Shown here: positions 1 through 11,727 of the stretch, piece after piece
How positions within the stretch are numbered: the stretch's first letter is position 1
Layout of the letters: each line of letters opens with the position of its first letter
From: Karalla daura
Lineage: Eukaryota; Chordata; Actinopteri; Chaetodontiformes; Leiognathidae
Length of the DNA: 64,000 nt
Assembly (NCBI GenBank): GCA_029224185.1
Contig: CM055190.1
Coordinates: 257,501-321,500 of the forward strand
Direction: 5' to 3'
Translations under genes and position numbers: made by a program
Notes under the pieces: generated by a model
What the model was told of the DNA's origin: nothing
The model's input: the letters and a program-made list of their open reading frames with translations, nothing else
Databases searched by the model: none

Positions 1-566
1 ATGTGAAAAGATAGTTCCCTCCCCCTCACATTGAACTAATTTGTAGTGGACTTTCAGTCTGCTCCAGGTTGGAGCTTTTGGAACATGCTACATGCTAACC
101 TGTTGGTTAGCTACTGATTAAACACTCTATAGACAAACTTTATTATAGCCGAGGAGACCCTGACCTTTACTCTGAGATAAACTCACCTTCACAAACAGGA
201 GCAGGAGCTGAACTGCACTGGTTCATATCTCCCAGTGGTTTTTATGAGGGATGCATGATAATTATTATCAGCACACATACACCTAGTCCAATTTAATTCA
301 GTGTGTTTGAGTGGAGACAAATGCTCATGGATCATCAAGCACACACATGCCTCACTATCTATCTATCTGGGGGTGGAGCAACAGGTGACACAGGTGGTGG
401 TCAAACCAGGAAGGAGCAGGAGGTGAAACTAAAGCTGGAGCTCAGACTCGATTTAGAGTCGAAGAAAGAAAAGTGAAGCTGTGGCAGAGTGAGTAAAGAC
501 TCATTTATCACTGTTGTGCAGTCAGGACAATGGACAGTCAAGAGAAAACACGTGGAGAAGCTCATT

Positions 567-602
<36 letters not shown>

Positions 603-676
603 GTGAACAGACCTGCTCTTTGAATCCTGTGTTCTGAGCTCCCAGTTGTTGCTCCTGTGTGTCTGAACTGCAGAAG

Positions 677-807
677 ATGAGTGTTAATGTGGAGGAAGAG
701 GAGAGAGCAGAGTCTGCAGCTCCCAGCTGTCTGTCCATGAAGAGTGACCGCTCTAAAGTTGATCTACCTCCATTCTTCAGTGATGGACCTGGACATTCAG
801 ACACACA
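677..807 (+). CDS. NLR coding exon 1 (N-terminal peptide)
   Basis: The ATG at 677 starts an acidic peptide with [10 protein letters not shown] and ends SDTQ, a hallmark N-terminus of fish NLRC3-like proteins. The donor GTAAGA follows at 808, leaving phase 2. A possible 5' UTR exon ends at a GTGAGT donor near 489, and a CAG acceptor lies just before 674. On the opposite strand this region is also open, but that is only a shadow. Confidence 0.65.
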
Positions 808-3800
808 GTAAGAGACTTTACTCTAGAACCATCTCCAGACTGATGCATTGGATGTGAAGACAAGATCTTCCTTTAAAATATTCATTCCATAGCTGCTCAT
901 CATGTAGAACTTGCTGCACTAGATCCAGGTCCATCTGAGAGTTTGTAGAATCTAGAACATGTTCCTTCATGTCTGGCCTTATGATCTGCAGTGAGTGGAC
1001 ATGCAGAAGGTCCTACTCCAAACAGGTCTTCCATCTCCTCATGTTCCTCCTCAGAACATGCAGCTGCTCTGCTTCTCCTCACATCAGCTGAGCCTCCAGA
1101 AGCTTCTGGAATCAGTCCATTTGCTGCCGTTAACACTTTGCATTGAGCTCAGTCTCATCACATGTTGTTGGTGCAGGGAAGCTGGAGAACAAACATCCAT
1201 ATTCTGCTCATGGAGAAGTTGTCAGAGCCTGGAGCAAGGAGAGAAGAAGGAGAGATGTAGATGTGGAGAGCAGAGTGTGAGCAGCCTGGATGTCTTCATT
1301 CCAGAGCTCAGAGCAGAGAGACACAGACCAGACGACCTCTGGACTGAACCTGTGACTCCACTGGTCCACTGTGTCTGCTGGGTCACTGCTGCTCTAGCAC
1401 ACTGATTTCTAGATCTTCCACCATGAGCTGAAGCTCCACTGAGCCCAGCCAAGCTGCCACAGTGAGTGGAGAGCAGTGGAGGACACTCTGTGATGAAGAG
1501 TTATTTTTATTTTTATTTTCATTTTACTTTTCATTTTATTTTTCATTTTATTTTTATTATTTTTATTTTCCCTCCCGACTTCCATCAACGCTGAGCTGGA
1601 TCCAGGACCACCTCTACCCGGCTCATCTCACTGCGGTTCCTCCTGCCTGCTGCTACTATGGACTGATTCAATTCAATTCATTGATTTATATCCTGAACTG
1701 TTAGCCATCAATAATGTTTTGTTTGTGCCCGCCTGTCCGTCCTGGGTGAGGATCCCCTCCTCTGTCTCTCACCCTGAGGTTTCTCCCCTTTTTTCCCTGT
1801 CAGGGTTTTTCTTGGGAGTTGTTCCTCAGCCTTTGCGAGGGTCTAAGGACAGGGGGTTTTTCACTATGTACACATTGTTGCTCTCCTTGTAAAGTGCTCT
1901 GAGATAACAGCTGTTATGATATGGCACTTAAAACAAAAAAAGTTGAAGTTGAAGTTGAAGGACTTCACTGTGAAGTGTCTTCTAGAAGCAGCTGAAGCAG
2001 GAGAGGAGAAACAAGAGGAATCCTTTCATCTCACTCTGAAGGCTTGAACCAGCAGCTTCAGAGCTTCCACTGATCTTTGAGAGCTTCTCAGCTTCTCCAC
2101 AGTGTCAGACTGAACTTACTGATGTCTACATGTCTTCACAGAGAGGAGAAGGAGCAGCCACATGGAGGAGGATCCAGAACCAGAGCTGGACTGGCTTCCA
2201 GAGTCAGGTGCTGGATCAGAACCAGAGCTGGACTGAAGACGTCCATTCAGAGCAGGTCTGAACAAGGTAGGACTGAATATCCATCTGCTCATGTCTCCAT
2301 CTGGACCTTCTCATGTATCACAGGAACATCTGTTGTTTTGTTCTCCACATTTAAACAATGATAGTTTGATACAGTCAGACAGTAGTGTCCAGATTCTCTG
2401 AGAGTCTAGTTTCAGTGTGTTTCCTCTGTCAGCAGATGGAGGTCTGCAGGAGGTTCTAGATGGAGGTCTGCAAGAGCTTCTAGATGGAGGTCTGCAGGAG
2501 GTTCTAGATCAACATCGGATCAGTGTGAGGAGCAGATGTGAACACGTGACTGAAGGAGCTGAAGGAGCAGGAGGAGAAACCCTCCTCAACAGCATCTACA
2601 CTGAGCTGTACATCACAGAGGGACAGAGTGAAGAGGTCAACACCCAACATGAGGTCAGGCAGCTGGAGACCACCTCCAAGAAGAAGAAGGTCCTCCATGA
2701 TGCTCCAATCAGGTGCCAGGACATCTTCAGAGCCTTACATGACCAGCAGAGCCCAATCAGAGTGGTCCTGACCAGCGGCGTCGCTGGAGTTGGAAAAACC
2801 TTCTCGGTGCAGAAGTTCAGTCTGGACTGGGCAGAGGGTTCAGGAAACCAAGATGTCAGTGCAGTGATTGTTCTTTCCTTCAGGGAGCTGAACCTGCTCA
2901 GAGAGGAGCAGCACAGTCTTCTCTCTCTGCTCCAGGTGTTCCATCCAACATTCCAGAAGGTGACAGCAGAGCAGCTCTCCCTCTGGAAGCTGCTCTTCAT
3001 CTTTGACGGCCTGGATGAAAGCAGACTCTCTCTGGACTTCTACAACCATCAGGTTGTGTCTGATGTCTCCCAGAAGACCTCAGTCAGCATCCTGCTGACA
3101 AACCTCATCCAGGGGAAGCTGCTTCCCTCTGCTCTGGTCTGGATCACCTCCAGACCTGCAGCAGCCAATCAGATCCCTCCTGGATGTGTGGACAGAGTCA
3201 CAGAAGTACGAGGCTTCACTGAGGACCAGAAGGACCGGTACTTCAGGAAGAGGTTCAGAGATGAAGGTCTGTCCACAACCATCATCTCACACATCAAGAA
3301 GTCCAGGAGTCTCCACATCATGTGTCAGATCCCAGTCTTCTGCTGGATCACTGCCACAGTTCTGGAACACATGTTGACATCAGAGCAGAGAGGAGAGCTG
3401 CCCCAGACACTGACTGACCTGTACTCACACTTCCTGCTGCTCCAGACCAGGAGGAAGAAGCAGAAGTACCAGGAGGGGCCAGAGACCAGTCCACAGGAGC
3501 TGATGGAGGAGGGCAGGGAAGTTCTTCTGAAGCTGGGGAGGCTGGCCTTTGAACATCTGGAGGAAGGAAACATCATGTTCTACCAAGAAGACCTGCAGCG
3601 CTGTGGTCTGGAGGTCTCAGAGGCCTCGGTGTACTCAGGAGTTTGTACAGAGATCTTCAGGAGAGAGTGTGTGATCTTCCAGAGGAACATCTACTGCTTT
3701 GTTCATCTGAGTGTTCAGGAGTTTCTGGCTGCAGTCTACATGCTCCACTGCTTCACCAGCAGGAAGAAGAAGGTTCTGAAGAGTTTCCTGGGGAAGAAAT

Positions 3801-6800
3801 ATGTTAAATCAACTCTGGATGACTTCCTGAAGGAGACAGTGATGAAGTCCTTCAAGAGTAAAAATGGCCACCTGGACCTGTTTGTACGCTTCCTTCATGG
3901 GCTCTCTCTGGAGTCCAACCAGAGAGTGTTAGGAGGTCTGCTGGGTCCCTCAGAGAAGAGACCTGGAATCATCCAGAGAGTGTTAGGAGGTCTGCTGGGT
4001 CCCTCAGAGAACAGTCCAGGAACCATCCAGAGAGCCATCACCAACCTGAAGGAGATCAAGAGTTATGATGGGGGAGATTTTACAGAACATGCCAGCATGG
4101 CCACTTATAATCCTACTACAAGTCTGTGCAAAGTCTCACCTGGTGATGAAGTCTCTCCTGACAGAAGCATCAACATCTTCCACTGTCTGATGGAGCTCAA
4201 TGATCACTCAGTGCATCAGGAGATCCAAGAGTTCCTGAAGTCAGAGAACAGATCAGAGAAGAAGCTCTCTTTGATCCACTGCTCAGCTCTGGCCTACATG
4301 CTGCAGATGTCAGAGGAGGTTCTGGAGGACTTGGACCTGAAGAAGTTCAACACAACAGTTGAAGGACGACTGAGGCTGGTTCCAGCTGTGAGGAACTGCA
4401 GAAAGGCTGGGTGAGTCCAGATGTTCTCCATCTTGTTCCACCACTCCCAATCATTCTTGTTTTGGTAGCTTACAAAGGTGATGACCACAGGTATCTTCTC
4501 TCATCTTCTCCCTCTCTTTGGGCCTGATTTACTAAGATCCCAGATAGGGGGCGCTAAATTGCCTGCTCCTGGTAAGACTTTGCGTGCTTGGTTTGCATGC
4601 GTTTTGCGGATGATTTACCAAGGGAAACAGGCACAGTAACAACAGGTGCAAGCAGCAGTATGCAAATGAGGGGTTAGCTTTAGAATTAGCATTAGCGTTG
4701 GCTGTCAGCCTCTCCATCATAGCGAGTGCAGAGGAAAGAGCAAGAATAAATATGATTCCCTGGAGTTGGAAGTCCTAGTGGCTGAGGCAAACAAACACAT
4801 CTGGCAGAAGAAAGTAAACAGTTTGCTGCTCTCGATCACGGGTGATCGCGCAAGAGGTGCAAGCAGCTGCCAGTATGGCCAGTATGGCCAGTATGGCCAG
4901 TTTGGCTTGTGCACTCCGGTGAGACACTCGGGACATTGCTGCACTCACCGGGCAGCTGGTCAGAGCCGTGTCTGGACCAGTGATGGCCACAGTCACTTAC
5001 TGGAGGAGAGGAGGCTGCAGGACAGGCAGTGACCAGTTCCTCCATCAGCCTAAGAGCTGAGGGACTGGGAGGACTGGGGGGACTGGGGGCACTGGAGGGA
5101 CTGGGAGGACTGGGGGGACTGGGGGGACTGGAGGGGCTGGAGGGACTGGAGGGACTGGAGGGACTGGGGGGACGGGAGGAGCTGGAGGGACTGGAGGGTC
5201 TGGTGGGACTGGGGGGACTGCGCACCGTTAGGAAATCAGCTTGTACATTTCTTTGTGGGTGACATTGAGTTTGCACACGTTTTTACACACGCAAAGCTTT
5301 AGTAAATCAGGCCCTATGTGTGGTGATGGAGGCTGATACCAGAGGAACTCTGAGAGTTTGTCTGAAACAGTGGAGACAGTGTCAGGTTGTTGGAGCATTT
5401 TCTCAGTGTGGACCAGAGCTGAGCGTAGTGTCTGCAGCATCTCGATGAGGAGTCTGTCTGTGGTTGTTGATCTGCTGGTGCTAACATCTAGCACTTCTCC
5501 TGCTCTGGTTGCTGCTTCCTGCTCTCAGTGCTGTGATGTTCTCAGAGGTTCCTGAGTTCTCACAGTGAGGATGGTTCCTGCCTGGTGAGCAGATCAGACA
5601 CTTGGAGCTGGATGGAGATGACTTTGAGCTGATGTGAGTGGATGTGAAGGGACGTGAAGAACCAGCATCTCCCTCCTCATCCTCAGCTGGTGAAGGTGCA
5701 GCTGGACTGTTCAATGGTCCACTGGATCTTCTGACGTGTGTGTTGATAGAGTGGAGCTTCTCTGTCTCTCTTCTCTGGGTGCGTCTGATTGGATGTCAGC
5801 TGCTGTGACATCATCAACATCATGTTTTCATGAAGCAAAGACAAATGTTTGAGGAGGAAATGTCCTGTCTGTCTCTATAGGGTCAGGTCTGAGGTTGATC
5901 TTCTCTCTCTTCACAGACTCTCTATGTGTTACCTCTCAGGGCTTCAGTGTGAAGTTGTGGCCTCAGCTCTGAGATCCAGCCCCTCCCATCTGCTAGACCT
6001 GGACCTGAGTGAGAACGACCTGCAGGATTCAGGAGTGGAGGAGCTCAGTGCTGGACTGGAGAGTCCTCACTGTCGACTGGAGACTCTGAGGTCAGCTCAT
6101 GGGTTTTGTTTCTTGCTCAGAGAAAAACAAATACAACAAACACAAATCCATCAGGACATTTTAAAGTCTCCATATTCTCTTCTTCTCTGTGTTTCTGTGT
6201 TTGTCTGAGCACGAATCACACACAAAAACACACACATACACATCTCAATGCAAATAAATAAATAAAAGAAATAAACAACTTGCTTCATTGAAGTAAAATG
6301 AACAAAGTGAAATGTACATTCATCAATCCATGACTTCAATCATCATCTGGAAGATGCTGTTGAAGCTCCGCAAAAATCTGGGCTTTGTTTGGATTGATGC
6401 TCCTGTTGAGACAGACAGTGTTGATGTGACATGAGGAGGATGTGAAGGAGACATGATGATGATCAATAACAAGGACAAAGTCACTCCATCATGTTGGAGA
6501 GAAGCTCAGGACAGTCATGTTGAGCATCCATCCATCCATCCATCCATCCATCCATCCATCCATCCATCCATCCATCCATCCATCCATCCATCCATCCATC
6601 CATCCAATCCGTCCATCCATCTTCTTCCTCTTATCCGGGGCCGGGTTGTGGGGGCAGCAGTCTGAGCAGGGACGTCCAGACCTCCCTCTCCCTGGACACT
6701 TCCTCCAGCTCTTCCGGGAGGATCCCGAGGCGTTCCCAGGCCAGCCGGGTGACGTAGTCACTTGAGCATGTCCTGGGTCTTCCCCTGGGTCTCCTCCCGG

Positions 6801-7761
6801 TGGGACATGCCCAGAACACCTCCCTAGGGAGGCGTCCAGGAGGCATCCGATACAGGTGCATGAGCCACCTCAGCTGGCTCCTCTCGATGTGGAGGAGCAG
6901 CGGCTCTACTACAAGCTCCTCCCGGGTGACAGAGCTCCTCACCCTATCTCTAAGGGAGCGTCCCGCCACTCTGCGGAGGAAACCCATTTCAGCCGCTTCT
7001 ATCCTGGATCTCATTCTTTTGATCATGACCCAGAGTTCATGACCACAAGTGAGGGTAGGAACGTAGATCGACCGGGAAATCGAGAGCTTCGCCTTTTGGC
7101 TCAGCTCCTTCTTCACCACGACGGACCTCACTCGTGAACAAGACCCCGAGATACTTAAATTCCTCCACCTGAGGCAGGGGCTCTCCACCGACCTGAAGGA
7201 GGTGCTGATTCTCATCCCAGCTGCTTCACACTCGGCTGCAAACTTCAACTTCAACTTCAACTTTTATTTGTTTTAAGTGCCATATCATAACAGCTGTTAT
7301 CTCAGAGCACTTTACAAGGAGAGCAACAATGTGTACATAGTGAAAAAAACCCCTGTCCTTAGACCCTCGCAAAGGCTGAGGAACAACTCCCAAGAAAAAC
7401 CCTGACAGGGAAAAAAGGGGAGAAACCTCAGGGTGAGAGACAGAGGAGGGGATCCTCACCCAGGACGGACAGGCGGGCACAAACAAAACATTATTGATGG
7501 CTAACAGTTCAGGATATAAATCAATGAATTGAATTGAATCAGTCCATAGTAGCAGGCAGGAGGAACCGCAGTGAGATGAGCCGGGTAGAGGTGGTCCTGG
7601 ATCCAGCTCAGCGTTGATGGAAGTCGGGAGGGAAAATAAAAAAAATAAAATGAAAAATGAAAAATAAAATAAGAATAAAAAGAAAATTAAGAATTAAAAA
7701 TAAAATATTAATAAAAATTAAAATAAGAATAAATAAATAAATAATAAAAAATAAAAAATAG

Positions 7762-7822
<61 letters not shown>

Positions 7823-10800
7823 AAAATAAAAATAAAAATAAAATAAAAATAAATTGAAAGAAAACAAAGGAGAGGGGGAGGAGAGGGAGGGAGAGGAGGA
7901 GATGGAAAACAGACGGGGAGAGGCCAAGAGGAAAGAGAGAAGCTAGAGGGAACATGAACCTGATTCACACCCACAGAGAAGGCAGAGAAGATAGAGCTCA
8001 ATGTGCCGGGGACCCCCAGCAGACTCAACCTATAGCAGCTTATCTTGGATTTATCTGTAGGCTCTGTCAAAAAGGAGGGTTTTTAACCTACTCTTAAAGG
8101 TAGAGAGGGTGTCTGCCTCCCGGACTGAAACTGGTAGATGGTTCCATAACAGAGGGCCTTGGTAGCTGAAGGCTCTGGCTCCCCATCTAGACTTAGAGAC
8201 TCTTGGAACCACAAGTAGGCCTGTATTCAGAGAACGAAGTCTCCTAGTGGGGCAATAGGGTTTTATCAGGTCTGAGATATCCGCCCCAGTGCATGCTGGA
8301 GGTCCTGGCTCGAGGGAGCCAATAAGACAACATCATCTGCAAAGAGCAGAGATGAGATCCCATGACTCCAGAGCCGGACCCCCTCTGGCCCCCTGCTGCG
8401 CCTAGAAGTTCTGTCCATAAACATAAAGAACAAAAGTCTCCCTCAGGCCCCCCTTTTTAAAAAGAGGGACCAGGGGCACTGTTCCTGACCGCCACGCAAT
8501 GTTGCAGAGGCGTGTCAGCCAGGACAGCCCTACAACATCCAGTGACTTGAGATACTCAGGGCGGATCTCATCCACCCCCGGAGCCTTGCCACTGGGCAGC
8601 TTGCGAACTACCTCAGTGACTTCGGCTTGGGTGATGAATGAGTCAACCTCTGTGTCCTCAGCCTCTGCTTCTTCTAGAGAAGGCGTGACGGTGGGATTGA
8701 GGAGATCCTCGAAGTATTCCTTCCACCGGCCAATGATGTCCCCAGTCGAGGTCAAGAGCTCCCCACTTCCACTGTAAACAGTATTGGTGGGGCACTGCTT
8801 CCCCCTCCTGAGGCGCCGGACGGTTTGCCAGAACCTCTTCGAGGCCGACCGATAGTCCTTCTCCATGGCCTCCCTGAACTTTTCCCAGGCCCGGGTTTTT
8901 GCTTCTGCGACTGCTTGCGCTGCCATCCGCTTGGCCTGTCGGTACCCGTCAGCTGTCTCAGGAGTCCCCCGAGCCAACCAGGCTCGGGAGGACTCCTTCT
9001 TCAGCTTGACGGCATCCCTTACTTCCAGTGTCCACCACCGAGTTCTGGGATTGCCACCGCAACAGGCACCGGAGGTCTTACGGCCACAGCTTTGAACAGC
9101 TGCGTCTACAATGGAGGTGGAGAACATGGTCCACTCGTGCTCCATGTCCCCAGCCTCCCTCGGGATCAGGTCAAAGCTCTCCTGGAGGTGGGAGTTGAAG
9201 ACCTCCCTGACAGGAGATTCTGCCAGGTGGTGATCGGTTGACAGCTCAGCCCCTCTCTTTACCTGAGTGTCCAAAACATACGGCTGTGGATTTTATCCAC
9301 TGATGGATTTTATCTTGATTTATTCTTTTTTCAGGTTGAGCTGGTGCAGGTTGTCAGAGACCAGCTGTGCTTCTCTGGCCTCAGCTCTGAAGTCCAACCC
9401 CTCCCATCTGAAATATCTGGATCTGAGTAACAATGACAAGCTGCAGGATTCATCAGTGAAGGAGCTGTGTGGTTTTCTGGAGAGTCCACTCTGTAGACTG
9501 GAGACTCTGAGGTCAGTTCACTGACTCTGTTACTGGTGAACATCTGATGTTTCCATGAACAACTGAACCTGGTTGATGCTCAGACTGAACCTTCATCGAG
9601 ACACTTGTTGCTTCATCTTCTTATGTTTCTGCTGCTACATTTAGTCTGGAGTCACTGAAGACTTTTGGCAGCAAAATGGAAAAAAGAAAATGTTGGCTGT
9701 TAGATGTTCAGTGAAATGAATCTTTGAAGGTTTTAATGAACTGCTCTCGTCTGTACACAGAATATCTTCTGAGCTCTTTGTTTCATCTGATTGTTTCCTG
9801 CTGCAGTAGAAATATTCATTTATTCTTTATTCAGGTTGAGGTGGTGCAGCTTGTCAGAGATCAGCTGTGCTTCTCTGGCCTCAGCTCTGAAGTCCAACCC
9901 CTCCCATCTCAAACATCTGGATCTGACTAACAACGAGCTGCAGGATTCAGGAGTGGAGGAGCTGTGTGATCTTCTGAGGAGTCCACTCTGTAGACTGGAG
10001 ACTCTGGAGTGAGTTCACTGACTCTGTTACTGTTGAACATCTGATGTTTCCATCAACAGCTGAACCTGGTTGATGCTCAGACTGAACCTTCACATTCAAG
10101 GTGGAACGGTTCACTAAATCCCTAGCTCGGTTCTTCTGTGGTTTTGGTTTTCAGTTCAGTATATGTTGATCATTAAACAAATCAGTTTTGTCTTGAATAG
10201 CAAAGCTGAAATGAGGCAGTCTGACATTTGATCCATAATTGTCCCAGGCTCAGGTTAAAGGTTGCTGAGATTCAGGCACTGCAGAGACATTGCTAGCTCC
10301 CACACTTTTCATTTATTTATATAAAAAGTAAAAATGGCTCTTCCAGCTCTGACCCTTCAGTGAGTGCATACAAAAGAATTTAACTTTACTCTTCATAACC
10401 ACATTATACACCATCAACATAAAGTTAAGCATAGGTTCTATCAGCACTAGAGTTCAGTTCCTTTGAAACCAACTCAAAACCAACATCTTGTAACTTGTAC
10501 CATGTTTCAACTCCCTGGTTGTGAGTGGTTCCTGAGAAGTGTTGTTTTTTGGATGTTTCTGAACACCCTTGTCCATCAGAACAGAGTAGATGGCAGCATA
10601 ATGCTCTAGCTTGTCATATGTTGTGTTCCAGTGGGCAGGGACAGTCTGTATTAGTTAATGAACAGGCAATTCCAGCATCCCCTGTCTGGTTTTCAGGGCA
10701 GGTGAGGCCTTCCTAATCCTCCCCAGGAGTCGGGATAGCTGATAAACTGCATTCCTGGCTGCCAGACTGACTGTATGTGCAAAGCAGCCATGTTGTAGAC

Positions 10801-11685
10801 CCAGTCCAGCTGTTGCATCAACTGCATTCACCATATTTGTTGCATGGTCTGTAGTAACAGGGATTGTTCCCCTGTCACTCTGTAACTTGCCTTCTGTCAC
10901 TGCTTCTGTCAGTACAGAGTCATGTTGAGCTCCACCTGATAACCTGAACTCATCTGATGGACTAAACATGGATTTGATCTTCATTTATTCTTTATTCAGG
11001 TTGGACTTCTGCAGGTTCTCAGAGATCAGCTGTGCTCTTCTGGCCTCAGCTCTGAAGTCCAACCCCTCCCATCTGAAACATCTCGATCTGAGTAGGAACA
11101 ACCTGCAGGATTCAGGAGTGGAGGAGCTGTGTGATCTTCTGAGGAGTCCACTCTGTAGACTGGAGACCCTGGAGTGAGTTCACTGACTCTGTTACTGGTA
11201 CACATCTGATGTTCTTGTCAGAGGCACCACACAGCCTCATACAGGTTCTTATCTGACCAAGCTTCAACCCAGCTCTGAAACAGTCTGACCTCTAGAACTT
11301 TATAACAAATATGAGTTTATTTAACAATGTAATTCAGAGTACTTGTGTGTGTATGTGTATAAATCGTTCCATCAGTCTGTATACACATGGCAAAGGATGA
11401 GCATCTAAATTAGCACTAAAACACAGCAAAAATGATAAACAATGGTCCCAACTGCATAGCATACGAAAGTTCATCATAATCTCACTCTGATAAAAAAGGT
11501 TGAAAACACAAGCACCCTCCACCATGTGGCCATGGACCAGCAGCTCAGTAGACAGACAGACTCCTCAGACCAGGAGTTTAACTGGCCGTCCCCGTTCATT
11601 CACTCACTCATCCACACAGATCCAGCTCGGGGGAGAAGTAGCACACTCCCCATTACCTTTTCATGGCCACACACACACACACACA

Positions 11686-11727
<42 letters not shown>

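Larger units (their letters stand above)
6608..9280 (-). mobile_element. Broken RTE/Rex3-like LINE with nested insertion
   Basis: A reverse-transcriptase LINE lying antisense in the NLR intron. Going 5'->3' on the minus strand: the pre-RT region and RT start at 9274-8402 ([26 protein letters not shown]), then an internal deletion with a frameshift, then RT motif [13 protein letters not shown] around 8300-8335. A nested foreign insert follows at 8280-7243, then the C-terminal part 7260-6631 ([36 protein letters not shown]) ending in PGPG-stop and the GATG tail. The endonuclease domain is missing through 5' truncation. Frameshifts and the deletion make it dead. Confidence 0.88.

Noticed and set aside
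995..1405. 136-codon ORF in NLR intron 1
   Set aside because: No recognisable motif, no fitting splice sites, and the exon 1 to exon 2 phases already work without it.
4836..5276. Pro/Ser-rich and Gly/Leu-rich ORFs
   Set aside because: Generated by the G-rich minisatellite inside the Harbinger-like element.
9331..9543. Minus-strand ORFs over the LRR exons
   Set aside because: Shadows of the LRR coding strand.
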